Positions 16,888 through 25,009 of a stretch of DNA of 64,000 bases are shown in pieces; position 1 is the stretch's first letter; the number at the start of each line of letters is the position of its first letter. The stretch is from Rikenellaceae bacterium (GTDB lineage: Bacteria; Bacteroidota; Bacteroidia; Bacteroidales; Rikenellaceae), in contig WRDF01000001.1 in the NCBI GenBank assembly GCA_009783565.1, positions 62,001-126,000 of the forward strand, written 5' to 3'. The notes below the pieces were generated by a model. It worked only from the letters and a program-made list of their open reading frames with translations. It was not told the DNA's origin and ran no database searches. Position numbers and translations under genes: made by a program.

Positions 16888-17868
16888 ATGAACACGGCAG
16901 AGCGAAATAGAAGAAAAGCCAAACAACGTGGTGCACGGAGAACGTGCCGTATCGGCGGTATAACGTATCTTTCGTTCTGCCTGTTCATCCTCTTCCTGGC
17001 AACGGGAGGTTGCGATATATGGGATAAAGACCCTGCGACATGTCCGGCGGGAATCGACGTGCGGTTTCACTCACAGTCGCCGTGCGGCGAGAACGAATTG
17101 CCGTCTATTACGGGGATACGGCTCTATGTTTTCGGTGCGGACGGCACACTGGTCACGGTTGTCAATGACGATACGGCGGTTTTGAGCGCCGATTATGTAA
17201 AAAGAGTTTACCTGCCACGCAACGGTATTTACACGACGCTCGCGTGGGTGGGACTTAATATGCAATATTGCGAGATCGAAGCCGTCACGGTCGGGACGAC
17301 AACGTGTGACGACGTGCTGTTACACCTGCGCCGCGCGGCCGAACAAGCAGTGCCGACGGACGGTATGTGCATCTATTTCGGCGGGGGTGCAGCGGTCGAT
17401 CTTGCAACTATGCCCCCATGCGACGGTGGCATCTTTGCCGAGGTGCGGGTGAACATTCTGGAAGTCACGAACCGCGTGACGGTGGAGATCGACGGCGTGT
17501 CGGCGGAGTATGACTACGAGGTCGCGATAGAATCGGCGAACGGCATGATGACCATCGACGGAGCATGTGCGCCCGACGATATGGTGTGGTATACGCCTGT
17601 ATCGCAGACTGTGGACGGCGTTCTCGAAAGCCGCTTCACGCTGCTGCGGCTCGACTCGGACATCGAAAGCGTTCTTGTAGTGCGCGACCGCGCCGACGGC
17701 ACGGAAGTTTACCGCGCCGCGTTATTGGACGAACTGTTGCTCCTGAATCCATTCATCGACCTTGCGTGCAACCATGATTTCCACATTTTGCTCAAAGTAC
17801 GGGGAAGCCTGGTAGTCGAAGCCCGCGTGAACAACTGGCTGGTACACTCTTACGAAACCGACTTGTAG
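16888..17868 (+). CDS. FimB/Mfa2-type fimbrial anchor lipoprotein
   Basis: In Porphyromonas the second gene of the mfa/fim cluster encodes an outer-membrane anchor that limits fimbrial length; this 326-residue protein fits that place. It has a long basic N-terminus, a hydrophobic stretch and a lipobox ending LATGGC (Cys near residue 36). GIDVRFHSQSPCGENELPSI and IRLYVFGADGTLVTVV follow, the typical fimbrillin-like first domain of the family. Several Cys residues suggest disulfides. The ATG at 16888 is the only in-frame start near the hairpin; another ATG at 16878 is out of frame and stops at once. The next gene begins one base after its stop. Confidence 0.8.
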   Translation: MNTAERNRRKAKQRGARRTCRIGGITYLSFCLFILFLATGGCDIWDKDPATCPAGIDVRFHSQSPCGENELPSITGIRLYVFGADGTLVTVVNDDTAVLSADYVKRVYLPRNGIYTTLAWVGLNMQYCEIEAVTVGTTTCDDVLLHLRRAAEQAVPTDGMCIYFGGGAAVDLATMPPCDGGIFAEVRVNILEVTNRVTVEIDGVSAEYDYEVAIESANGMMTIDGACAPDDMVWYTPVSQTVDGVLESRFTLLRLDSDIESVLVVRDRADGTEVYRAALLDELLLLNPFIDLACNHDFHILLKVRGSLVVEARVNNWLVHSYETDL

Positions 17869-17869
17869 A

Positions 17870-19630
17870 ATGAGACATTACTTAGTCATATTGCTCCTGA
17901 TGCTCGTCGCGGCAAGTGGTTGCTTGCAGCGGGAAACATGCGACGTCGCCGAAGGAAAGACGCGGGCGGCTATGGTATTCCTGTCGCTGAGCGCCCTCTC
18001 GGATGCTATCAACACCGATACGCAGACGTGGGAAGACCGCGTGTCGGAGATACGTATGCTGGCGTTTCTGCCGAGCGGCGCGATCGCCTACAACGAGATG
18101 TTGAGTTTTTCCAACGGTTTCGGTGCTCCGTCCGATGCAGTAGCGATGCAGCCGGGAACATACAGTTTTTATTTCATTGCCAACGAAACGGCCTACACGG
18201 GCGATTTCACGACTGCCCTGCAAACTATTACTAACGTCGCGCAGTTCGCCACCGATGCGCGGTTCGCAACGCTTACGTACGACCCGGCATTCGCACCCGA
18301 CGGCACGACGAGCGGCGGTCGCTTCCTGATGTCGGCGGTCTATAACGATATTACGGTCGCGCAGGGAGGCACACAAGCCGCGCCGCTGCCGTTGCCGCTA
18401 CCCACGCCTACCGTGCAGCTCGTGCGCTCGCTGGCAAAGGTGGATGTTATATTTCGCAAGAAAGTTACGGGCAGCAGCGTACCCGACGGCACGATCACCT
18501 CGGTGCAGTTGCAGGACGTAGCAGGCACGTTTTCCGTCCCGCCCATAGACAACTATTATACGGGCGCTACGGCTGTGTCGAACACCTTCGCGCCGCCTGC
18601 GGGGCTTGACTACGCTGCCGACTCGATAGGTGCGGTGACGTTCTACGTTCCTGAATTTTTGCGCCCGGCGGGCGCGCCCGATTACACGGCGATCGTCATC
18701 AACGGCAACTCTTATCCGCTCACGTCCGACACCGGATTTATCGGCATCACGGCCCAGCGGCGTACGCTGCCCGCTCTGTCCACGAACAGCGTGGTGCGCA
18801 ACTACAACTACCGTGTCAATGTGATGATAAGCTCCGGAGGCGAAGTAGTGGCGCTCACGACCAGCGTCGTACCGTGGAGCACGGCTTCATACACCTACAT
18901 GTTCCAAGGCGACCAGACGATCGTCATTCCGCCGGTGATACCAACTCCGCCGGGTATTATTTTCCCGACATCGTGCGGCACGATCGAAATGAGATCGACC
19001 AACGAAGCTCTTCATAATGGTTTGATGGGCGCTTTGGGCTATACGGTATATTACTACGATGCAGCTACCGGCGGACCGCTGGTGACACAAGCCGCGCCGC
19101 CGTACTATTGCGAACAAAAGTACGGCGCAGGGTGGCGGCTCATAAAGGCCTGCGAAATGATGTCGTTCCTCGCGCTCTTCGACCAGACATATCGCATCTG
19201 GCAATCGAATACGTGGCAGGGAATCAACAGCCACCTGCCTTTCTATCCTGCCAACATGCGCCTGCAAGCGCAGAACTTGTTGCAGGCACTCACGGGTGTG
19301 AATCTTTCGGCCTATACGCCGAGCGATGCTTCGATGGGCGCCGACCCGTTCGGCTCTAACAAGCTCGGTATTATCGACGATTTTTTCACTCCGGGCGACA
19401 TAATAGTCAGGTTGCAGGATTATCCGGGCGGATGGCCTTATCCCAGCCCGCCTACAAGTGGTATCGAGCCTTGGTATCCGATGGAGACTGTGACGCAGGT
19501 CAAAGGCTATTGGTATCAGGGTTACCTCGAATACGCCGACCCGGCAAACTATGCGGCGATCCTTTATCAGCAGTTCCAACGGTTCAGTTTCTCATCGACA
19601 ATATCGCGATGCGTGAGGAGCGTGGATTGA
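17870..19630 (+). CDS. large fimbrial accessory protein, probable tip adhesin
   Basis: This 586-residue lipoprotein (lipobox ASGC, Cys 18) has a fimbrillin-like region up to about residue 350 (SEIRMLAFLPSGAIAYNEML, KVDVIFRKKV, YNYRVNVMISSGGEVVALTT). A Pro-rich link PPVIPTPPGIIFP is followed by a C-terminal domain with YYCEQKYGAGWRLIKACEMMSF, which recalls the C-type-lectin-like CxxxG.GWRLP modules found in surface proteins. Such a fusion is expected for a tip subunit that contacts host or neighbour surfaces. It starts one base after the anchor gene and is followed 18 nt later by another minor subunit, so the three are co-translated. Ligand unknown. Confidence 0.75.
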   Translation: MRHYLVILLLMLVAASGCLQRETCDVAEGKTRAAMVFLSLSALSDAINTDTQTWEDRVSEIRMLAFLPSGAIAYNEMLSFSNGFGAPSDAVAMQPGTYSFYFIANETAYTGDFTTALQTITNVAQFATDARFATLTYDPAFAPDGTTSGGRFLMSAVYNDITVAQGGTQAAPLPLPLPTPTVQLVRSLAKVDVIFRKKVTGSSVPDGTITSVQLQDVAGTFSVPPIDNYYTGATAVSNTFAPPAGLDYAADSIGAVTFYVPEFLRPAGAPDYTAIVINGNSYPLTSDTGFIGITAQRRTLPALSTNSVVRNYNYRVNVMISSGGEVVALTTSVVPWSTASYTYMFQGDQTIVIPPVIPTPPGIIFPTSCGTIEMRSTNEALHNGLMGALGYTVYYYDAATGGPLVTQAAPPYYCEQKYGAGWRLIKACEMMSFLALFDQTYRIWQSNTWQGINSHLPFYPANMRLQAQNLLQALTGVNLSAYTPSDASMGADPFGSNKLGIIDDFFTPGDIIVRLQDYPGGWPYPSPPTSGIEPWYPMETVTQVKGYWYQGYLEYADPANYAAILYQQFQRFSFSSTISRCVRSVD

Positions 19631-19648
19631 ACCACTATGTTATAAGTT

Positions 19649-20584
19649 ATGAGAAAACTTCTCTATATACTGCTTTTAGCGCTCCTGCCGATGTGGGGAT
19701 GCTATGACGATTCTCTTCGCAAGCCTGACGGGAGGGAGAGCATCGGCGTGCCTATCGTGCTCTCAACAGCATCGATCACGACACCCGTCGGCGATCCGGA
19801 TAATATGCCTGCCGAATATAGCATAGTGAACCTCAGCATCTTCTTTGCCGATGCAGGGTCGACCACAATAAACTCGGTATTCGTTCACCCAACGTTCTCA
19901 TCGATCGATTTCAGCACGATAGGCAATACGAAGCTGGTGAATCTGCCCTTAACGCCGGGCGCGCTGACGAATCAGGACATATATGTCGTGGCGAATTGCA
20001 GCGATGTGGCGGCCATGAACGCCGTACAGACCGTCGCCGATATCAAGGCTCTGCAAACGCCTGCGGCGACTACCGCAACAGGATTGACAACGACTGCCGG
20101 ATTACCGATGTATGGCACATTGCCGAATGCCGACCTGAATACTTCCACCGTAAGCGCGCCGTTAAATGTCTTGCTGACACGCGCGTGTGCCAAAATACGC
20201 GTGACGGTCACGTTCACCGGCCCGACGTGGGTCGGGACGAACAACAGGGTCCAGTTACAGAATGCCGCGCCGTACACGTTCTACGTGCCAGGCAATATCC
20301 CTGCATTAGCCACGTCGGCGCTGATAAATTACCCGATCACGAACCTCACGGCGCAATCGGCACAGCAGTTCTCCGGTATCGTTTATGTTTACGAATCCGC
20401 GACCGCTCCGCAATTACAGATTTACACGACAGTGAGCGGCACGACTTATAACTACACCGCTTCGGCCAACTTCCCCGTACCCGTGCGCAACTATCTGTAT
20501 GACATAGAAATACAAATCCTGCCGCCCACCCGTAGCGGCTTATGCGAAGAAGCGGAAGTATCGGTCAGGGTTAAAGAGTGGTGA
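19649..20584 (+). CDS. minor fimbrial subunit (fimbrillin-like lipoprotein)
   Basis: The 311-residue protein has a lipoprotein signal (LLPMWGC, Cys 18), then a fimbrillin-like N-terminal half (YSIVNLSIFFADAG) and a second beta domain (ACAKIRVTVTFTG, LYDIEIQILPPTRSG), ending SVRVKEW. It lacks the WNT...DVDL end of the major subunit. As the last gene of the cluster it probably acts as an adaptor between tip and shaft, by analogy with Mfa3/Mfa4; this is inference. The stop is followed at once by CACGCGTACATG and a 90-nt palindromic repeat, the end of the operon. Confidence 0.75.
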   Translation: MRKLLYILLLALLPMWGCYDDSLRKPDGRESIGVPIVLSTASITTPVGDPDNMPAEYSIVNLSIFFADAGSTTINSVFVHPTFSSIDFSTIGNTKLVNLPLTPGALTNQDIYVVANCSDVAAMNAVQTVADIKALQTPAATTATGLTTTAGLPMYGTLPNADLNTSTVSAPLNVLLTRACAKIRVTVTFTGPTWVGTNNRVQLQNAAPYTFYVPGNIPALATSALINYPITNLTAQSAQQFSGIVYVYESATAPQLQIYTTVSGTTYNYTASANFPVPVRNYLYDIEIQILPPTRSGLCEEAEVSVRVKEW

Positions 20585-20697
20585 CACGCGTACATGCCGG
20601 TCCGCAGCCAACGTAGGGTCGCCTGAGCGAAGCGAAGAATAAGCGGCCCTACGCCGCCGGTGGCTGCGGGCCGCTACTTGTGAAAGATATTGAAAAA
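20585..20697 (+). repeat. GCAGCCA/TGGCTGC palindromic repeat, copy 2, with CACGCGTACATG
   Basis: CACGCGTACATG directly follows the stop of the fimbrial gene. From 20599 the nested palindrome GTCCGCAGCCA...TGGCTGCGGGC with the inner GCGGCCCTACGC stem and the tail TTGTGAAAGATATTGAAAA matches copies at 11879 and 25969. Confidence 0.85.
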
Positions 20698-20704
20698 GTC
20701 ATCA

Positions 20705-20737
20705 AACCGGCAGGTTGGAAAACACACGCGTGTGTTA
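20705..20737 (-). repeat. gene-end palindromic repeat at ackA stop
   Basis: On the minus strand the ackA stop TAA runs into CACACGCGTGTG, then TTTTCCAACCTGCCGG. The palindrome begins within the stop codon. Same family as 4905, 27668, 32888, 34812 and 51505. Confidence 0.85.
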
Positions 20738-21940
20738 GCTCAGCAACCGGAACGTATCCTGCGCAATCACCAACTCCTCGTTGGTGGTGCAGACCATCAC
20801 TTTAACACGCGAGTCAGGCGCGGACAAAACCTTGTCCTTCCCGCGCACGCCGTTGTTAGCCGCACGGTCGAACACGACGCCCATGAACTCCATATCGCTG
20901 CACACGGCCGCGCGCGTCTCAGGGCCGTTCTCTCCGACACCGCCCGTGAAAACGATCAGATCGACACCGCCCATTTTCGCCGCATAACCGCCCACATATT
21001 TCTTAATGCGCTCGTTGTACATGTCGAAACCGACGATAGCGCGCTCGTTACCTGCCTTCACGCCCGCCTCGATGTCGCGCATATCGAACGAAATGCCCGA
21101 AACGCCCAGAATCCCCGACTCCTTGTTGATCATATTGCGCGCGTCAGCCGTGCCGAGACCTTCCTTGTCCATGATATAAAGTATTGCGCCCGGATCGACC
21201 TCACCGCAACGCGTGCCCATCACCAGACCATCGACAGGCGTGAAACCCATCGAAGTGTCGAACGAACGACCGTTAAGTATCGCCGTTATCGAAGCACCGT
21301 TGCCGATATGGCAGGTGATTATTTTCGACTTCGCGTAATCCATTCCCAGCTCTGCACACGCTTTCTGCGCAACGTAGCGGTGGCTCGTGCCATGGAAGCC
21401 GTACTTACGCACGCGATCCTGCTCATAATAGCGGTACGGCAGCGCGTAAAGGAAATTCTTAGCAGGGATAGTGGCGTGGAACGAGGTGTCGAAATTGCAC
21501 ACCTGCGGCACGTTCGGCAACAGCGTACGCACGGCCATGATACCTTTCATGTTCGCTGGGTTGTGGAGCGGCGCGAGTTCGAAACAGCTCTCGATCTTCG
21601 CAATCACGTCGTCGTTCACCACTGCACTGTCGGGGAAATACTCGCCGCCGTGCGCCACGCGGTTACCCACCGCATCGAGCTGATCGAGGCTTTTCAGCAC
21701 GCCATAACGCTCGTCTACAAGCAGTTCCAGGAGCTTATTGATGCCCACCGTGTGGTCCGGAATCGGGAACACCGCTTCGTACTTCTCACGGCCTTCGGGT
21801 TTGTGGGTGAAGATCGCGTCCGGCAGGCCGATGCGCTCGACGAGACCTTTGGCCATAAGTACAGGATCGTTAGCCGACTTCATGTCGATCAGCTGGTACT
21901 TTATCGACGAACTGCCGCAATTCAAAACAAGAATGATCAT
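20735..21940 (-). CDS. ackA: acetate kinase
   Basis: AckA interconverts acetyl phosphate plus ADP with acetate plus ATP. The 401-residue protein starts MIILVLNCGSSSIKYQLID, the acetate-kinase signature, and has GFHGTSHRYVAQKA, CHIGNGASITAI and FTGGVGENGPETR. In Bacteroidetes ackA is often next to pta; here pta is not in the window, and ackA stands alone between the fimbrial cluster and a response regulator. An acetyl-CoA hydrolase/CoA-transferase elsewhere in the window could provide a parallel route between acetyl-CoA and acetate. The stop codon merges with a CACACGCGTGTG repeat. Confidence 0.97.
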   Translation of the reverse strand: MIILVLNCGSSSIKYQLIDMKSANDPVLMAKGLVERIGLPDAIFTHKPEGREKYEAVFPIPDHTVGINKLLELLVDERYGVLKSLDQLDAVGNRVAHGGEYFPDSAVVNDDVIAKIESCFELAPLHNPANMKGIMAVRTLLPNVPQVCNFDTSFHATIPAKNFLYALPYRYYEQDRVRKYGFHGTSHRYVAQKACAELGMDYAKSKIITCHIGNGASITAILNGRSFDTSMGFTPVDGLVMGTRCGEVDPGAILYIMDKEGLGTADARNMINKESGILGVSGISFDMRDIEAGVKAGNERAIVGFDMYNERIKKYVGGYAAKMGGVDLIVFTGGVGENGPETRAAVCSDMEFMGVVFDRAANNGVRGKDKVLSAPDSRVKVMVCTTNEELVIAQDTFRLLS

Positions 21941-22002
21941 GGTTTGGAGTTATTTTATTGTTTTTGGTTTTTCGCGGAAACAGCAAAGATAATCATAATA
22001 TT

Positions 22003-22067
22003 GTCATTGCGGGCCTGAACCGCAATTTCGCGTCTATTTAATATTGCGGTTTGCAGGCCGCAATGAC
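22003..22067. repeat. REP-like inverted repeat between ackA and response regulator
   Basis: GTCATTGCGGGCCTGAACCG pairs imperfectly with ATTGCGGTTTGCAGGCCGCAATGAC. Family of 2752-2830. Confidence 0.75.
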
Positions 22068-22076
22068 ACATGCACG

Positions 22077-22736
22077 TCAGAATTCGAATTTATACCCTAC
22101 CCCCTTGACGGTGGCGATATGCCGGTCGCCTATTTTTTCGCGCAGTTTGCGGATGTGGACGTCGATGGTGCGGTCGCCCACTACTACGCTGTCGCCCCAC
22201 ACTTTATCGTAAATCTCATCGCGCGTGAAGACCTTCTGGGGTCGCGAAGCAAGCAGCGCCAACAGTTGAAATTCCTTGCGCGGCAGCGCTATCTGCTCTC
22301 CGTCTTTTATTACAATGTGACGCTCGTGGTCGATTTTCAACGAGCCGTCGTCGGCCGAAGATTCCTCGGCGCGTTTAAGGAGCGCCTTCACGCGGCTTAC
22401 CAGCACGTTCATTCTCACGGGCTTGGCGATGTAATCGTCACCTCCCGCATCGAAGCCCTCGATCTGTGAACAATCCTCGCCGCGTGCCGTGAGAAAAGCG
22501 ATCACCGTGCCTGCAAGCTGCGGATGTTTACGCATGGCGCGACATGCCTCGAAACCGCCCATACCGGGCATCATCACGTCCAGCAACACCAAATGGGGCA
22601 GCGTTTCGAGCGCCGCGCGCACCGCTGCGCGCCCGTCGGCGGCAGTCGTCACTTCATAACCCTCACGGCGTAGGTTATAGCCCACAAATTCGAGAATATC
22701 AGGCTCGTCGTCGGCCAAAAGTATGCGGTAGGTCAT
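22077..22736 (-). CDS. OmpR/PhoB-type response regulator
   Basis: A two-component transcription factor of 219 residues. The receiver domain (about 1-120) shows ADDEPD near residues 9-14, the phospho-acceptor Asp in LVLLDVMMPGMGGFE near residue 54, and a KPVRMN switch Lys near residue 105. The C-terminal winged helix has GEQIALPRKEFQLLALLASR and DRTIDVHIRKLREKIGDRHI, the OmpR/PhoB DNA-binding signature. No histidine kinase is in the neighbourhood, so it is an orphan regulator in this window. The stop TGA is followed by CGTGCATGTGTC and a GTCATTGCG repeat. Target genes are unknown. Confidence 0.95.
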   Translation of the reverse strand: MTYRILLADDEPDILEFVGYNLRREGYEVTTAADGRAAVRAALETLPHLVLLDVMMPGMGGFEACRAMRKHPQLAGTVIAFLTARGEDCSQIEGFDAGGDDYIAKPVRMNVLVSRVKALLKRAEESSADDGSLKIDHERHIVIKDGEQIALPRKEFQLLALLASRPQKVFTRDEIYDKVWGDSVVVGDRTIDVHIRKLREKIGDRHIATVKGVGYKFEF

Positions 22737-22778
22737 ATGGCAGGCTGATTTTAAGCCACTAATTTAGCTATTTTTCGT

Positions 22779-22890
22779 TACATCTGCATGAACAAAGTAA
22801 TTTATGCGCGTGCCGCGAGGCACTTTTTTGTAAATTTACGTAGTCAAAGTAATTAATGCGAATGCCGCGAGGCACTTTTTTGTAAATTTG
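22779..22890 (+). repeat. 52-nt promoter/hairpin repeat, two tandem copies before mtaB
   Basis: Boxes TACATCTG (22779), TAAATTTA (22831) and TAAATTTG (22883-22890) are spaced exactly 52 nt apart. Between them, twice, lie CAAAGTAATT-ATGCG, a TGCC-GCGA-GGCA stem and TTTTTT. Only the last box fits TAnnTTTG perfectly; it ends 5 nt before the GTG start of mtaB. Each copy contains a mini-frame MRVPRGTFL or MRMPRGTFL closed by TAA. Confidence 0.7.
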
Positions 22891-22895
22891 CACAC

Positions 22896-24206
22896 GTGAA
22901 AAAAAGAGTGAGTTTTCATACGCTTGGGTGCAAGCTCAATTTCGCCGAAACTTCGACGCTGGCGCGGCAATTCACAGCCGACGGAGGTTTCGAACGGTGG
23001 ACGGCGCGCGGTGGTGCAGACGTGTGCATAGTGAACACGTGCTCGGTCACCGAACATGCCGAGAAGAAATGCCGCAACCTGATAAGGCGTCTGGTGCGCG
23101 AGAATCAAGGCGCAATCATCGCTGTCACAGGCTGTTACGCCCAACTGCGCCCCGATGTGTTGGCGGCAATCGAGGGTGTGGATATTGTCGTAGGGAACGA
23201 CCGTAAAGGCGAGTTATACGCGCGGGTGGCGGGCGGAAGTTGCGAGGCGAGCGAATTCGCAGGTTTTTTCGAGGCATTTTCGTCGGGCGACCGCACGCGC
23301 GCATTCCTGAAAGTGCAGGACGGGTGCGATTACGGCTGCTCTTATTGCACGATCCCCGCTGCGCGCGGCAAGAGCCGCAACACATCGATTGCCTCCGTTA
23401 TGAAGAGCGTGGAAGAAATTGCACGCACGGGCCTGCGCGAAGTAGTGATAACAGGCATCAACACAGGCGACTACGGCCGCACGACGGGAGAAACGTTTGC
23501 AGATCTGCTGCGCGCGCTTGATGCTCCCGGCACGCTCGGCGTCGATTGCGCGGCGGGTAGTGCGACCACCGGCATCGAACGTCTCCGGATTTCATCTATC
23601 GAACCGAACCTGCTGACGGACGAAATCATCGGTATCGTAAGCCGTCCCGGCACGCGGTTTCAGCCGCATTTCCATATTCCGCTGCAAAGCGGCAGCGACC
23701 GCATTCTGCGTCTGATGCGGCGGCGATACGACACGGCCACATTCGCCGAACGTGTCGCGGCATTGCGTGCGGCGATCTCCGACGCGTTTCTTGGCATAGA
23801 TGTGATCGTGGGTTTCCCGGGCGAGACCGACGATGATTTCCACGCGACGATAGCGTTTCTCGAACGTCTCGCACCGGCATTTCTGCACGTTTTCCCTTAT
23901 TCCGCGCGTCCCGGAACAGCGGCCGCGTCATTCCCGCAGCAGGTATCGCCTGCGGTCTCCGCTGCACGGGTACGACAACTCACCGGCCTCAGCACGCGGC
24001 TGCATCGCGAATTTTATGCGCGCCACATCGGACAGCAGGCCCACGTACTGTTCGAGAGCGCAGGTCGCACAGGGCTAATGAGCGGATTCACAGAGAATTA
24101 CATAAAAGTCGGCGCACCGCTCGACCGCTCGTTGATAGGCCGCATATGCCGCGTTCAGCTCGGCACGCCGACCGAGAACGGCGACCTGTCTGCGGAGGTC
24201 ATATGA
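22896..24206 (+). CDS. mtaB: tRNA t6A37 methylthiotransferase MtaB
   Basis: A radical-SAM enzyme that adds a methylthio group to N6-threonylcarbamoyladenosine 37 of tRNAs. The 436-residue protein begins KKRVSFHTLGCKLNFAETS (first cluster Cys), has further cluster cysteines in NTCSVTEHAEKKC and VTGCYAQL, and the radical-SAM motif CDYGCSYCTIPAARG near residues 147-161. A TRAM-like C-terminus follows. The start is a GTG at 22896; no in-frame ATG precedes it. The -7 box ends 5 nt before it, so the mRNA may be leaderless. A perfect terminator hairpin lies 3 nt after the stop. Confidence 0.95.
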   Translation: MKKRVSFHTLGCKLNFAETSTLARQFTADGGFERWTARGGADVCIVNTCSVTEHAEKKCRNLIRRLVRENQGAIIAVTGCYAQLRPDVLAAIEGVDIVVGNDRKGELYARVAGGSCEASEFAGFFEAFSSGDRTRAFLKVQDGCDYGCSYCTIPAARGKSRNTSIASVMKSVEEIARTGLREVVITGINTGDYGRTTGETFADLLRALDAPGTLGVDCAAGSATTGIERLRISSIEPNLLTDEIIGIVSRPGTRFQPHFHIPLQSGSDRILRLMRRRYDTATFAERVAALRAAISDAFLGIDVIVGFPGETDDDFHATIAFLERLAPAFLHVFPYSARPGTAAASFPQQVSPAVSAARVRQLTGLSTRLHREFYARHIGQQAHVLFESAGRTGLMSGFTENYIKVGAPLDRSLIGRICRVQLGTPTENGDLSAEVI

Positions 24207-24209
24207 ATT

Positions 24210-24246
24210 AAAAAGTCGCTATGGCTTGTGCCATAGCGACTTTTTT
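24210..24246. terminator. bidirectional terminator between mtaB and outer-membrane protein gene
   Basis: AAAAAGTCGCTATGGC-TTGT-GCCATAGCGACTTTTT: 16-bp perfect stem flanked by A-run and T-run, between two convergent genes. Confidence 0.95.
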
Positions 24247-24262
24247 AATAGTAACACTCAGT

Positions 24263-24859
24263 TTAGAACCTGTACCCCAACCCCACGAGAATGGACTGGT
24301 TTTTACTATCGGCACCGTCCCAAATTTTAGTTAGGCCAAGATTGTAGCGCGCAAAAACGTCAAGGCCGAAGCGGAATTTATACGACGCGCCGAGTACCGC
24401 CGCAGCATCGAATTTATTGAACTCCGCCATGTCATAGTAACTTCCGGAAAATTCTCCGAAATCTTCGGCATCAACATCAAAGCTCATCTTCGCACTCACG
24501 GCATAGCCGAAACGCGGGCCGATGTCAATGCTCAGGCCTTCCAGAATGTAGAGCTTAGCGAAGATCGGAAGTTGAATGTAGCCTCTCTTGTCGTCACCCT
24601 TAACTTCGACCTCATCCACTTTGTAGCCTTCCAGCGCGTAAAGAAGTTCAGCCTGTACGCCCAGGAAATCATTGATCACATACTCGCCGAACAGACCTGC
24701 CGCGAAGCTCGGCAAAAACTTCGCTTCACTCTGCTCGGTGATGTTCGAGAGATTGAACCCCGCTTTTACACCCCACTCGAAACTGCAAGTCTTTCTTTGG
24801 GCAAAAGCGCTCGTTGAGACGAACAACGCCGCCACAACGACCAATAGAATCTTTTTCAT
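24263..24859 (-). CDS. small outer-membrane beta-barrel protein (PorT-like porin family)
   Basis: The 198-residue product has a Sec signal peptide (MKKILLVVVAALFVSTSAFA) and alternating strands such as FEWGVKAGFNLSNI, FLGVQAELLYALEGYKV, GYIQLPIFAKLYIL and FGLDVFARYNLGLT. It ends in SILVGLGYRF, the aromatic C-terminal residue expected for insertion by the BAM complex. This fits the OMP_b-brl_2/PorT-like family of 8-stranded barrels common in Bacteroidetes. Substrate or structural role unknown. It is convergent with mtaB and divergent from the DUF5106 gene, with which it may share overlapping -7 boxes at 24974-24990. Confidence 0.88.
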   Translation of the reverse strand: MKKILLVVVAALFVSTSAFAQRKTCSFEWGVKAGFNLSNITEQSEAKFLPSFAAGLFGEYVINDFLGVQAELLYALEGYKVDEVEVKGDDKRGYIQLPIFAKLYILEGLSIDIGPRFGYAVSAKMSFDVDAEDFGEFSGSYYDMAEFNKFDAAAVLGASYKFRFGLDVFARYNLGLTKIWDGADSKNQSILVGLGYRF

Positions 24860-24973
24860 GTTTTTTCAATTTAAGTTTAGTACCACTGTATTACAAGTAT
24901 TGTGCAAATTTTGCGTGAACAGAGATTAAAAAAAGCATAATGTTTTTTGGAGCAGATTCGTTATATTAAAGTA

Positions 24974-24990
24974 CAAACTTAGTACTTTTG
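24974..24990. promoter_or_regulatory. divergent overlapping -7 boxes
   Basis: TAAGTTTG on the minus strand (24974-24981) and TACTTTTG on the plus strand (24983-24990) lie one base apart, facing away from each other. The plus box is 19 nt before the ATG at 25010; the minus box would give the barrel gene a leader of about 110 nt. Both fit TAnnTTTG. Confidence 0.5.
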
Positions 24991-25009
24991 TTCGAAATTC
25001 CTACGAACC

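Noticed and set aside
22779-22890. Possible CRISPR array before mtaB
   Set aside because: Only two units, no unique spacers between identical repeats and no cas genes; the units are contiguous 52-nt promoter/hairpin repeats.
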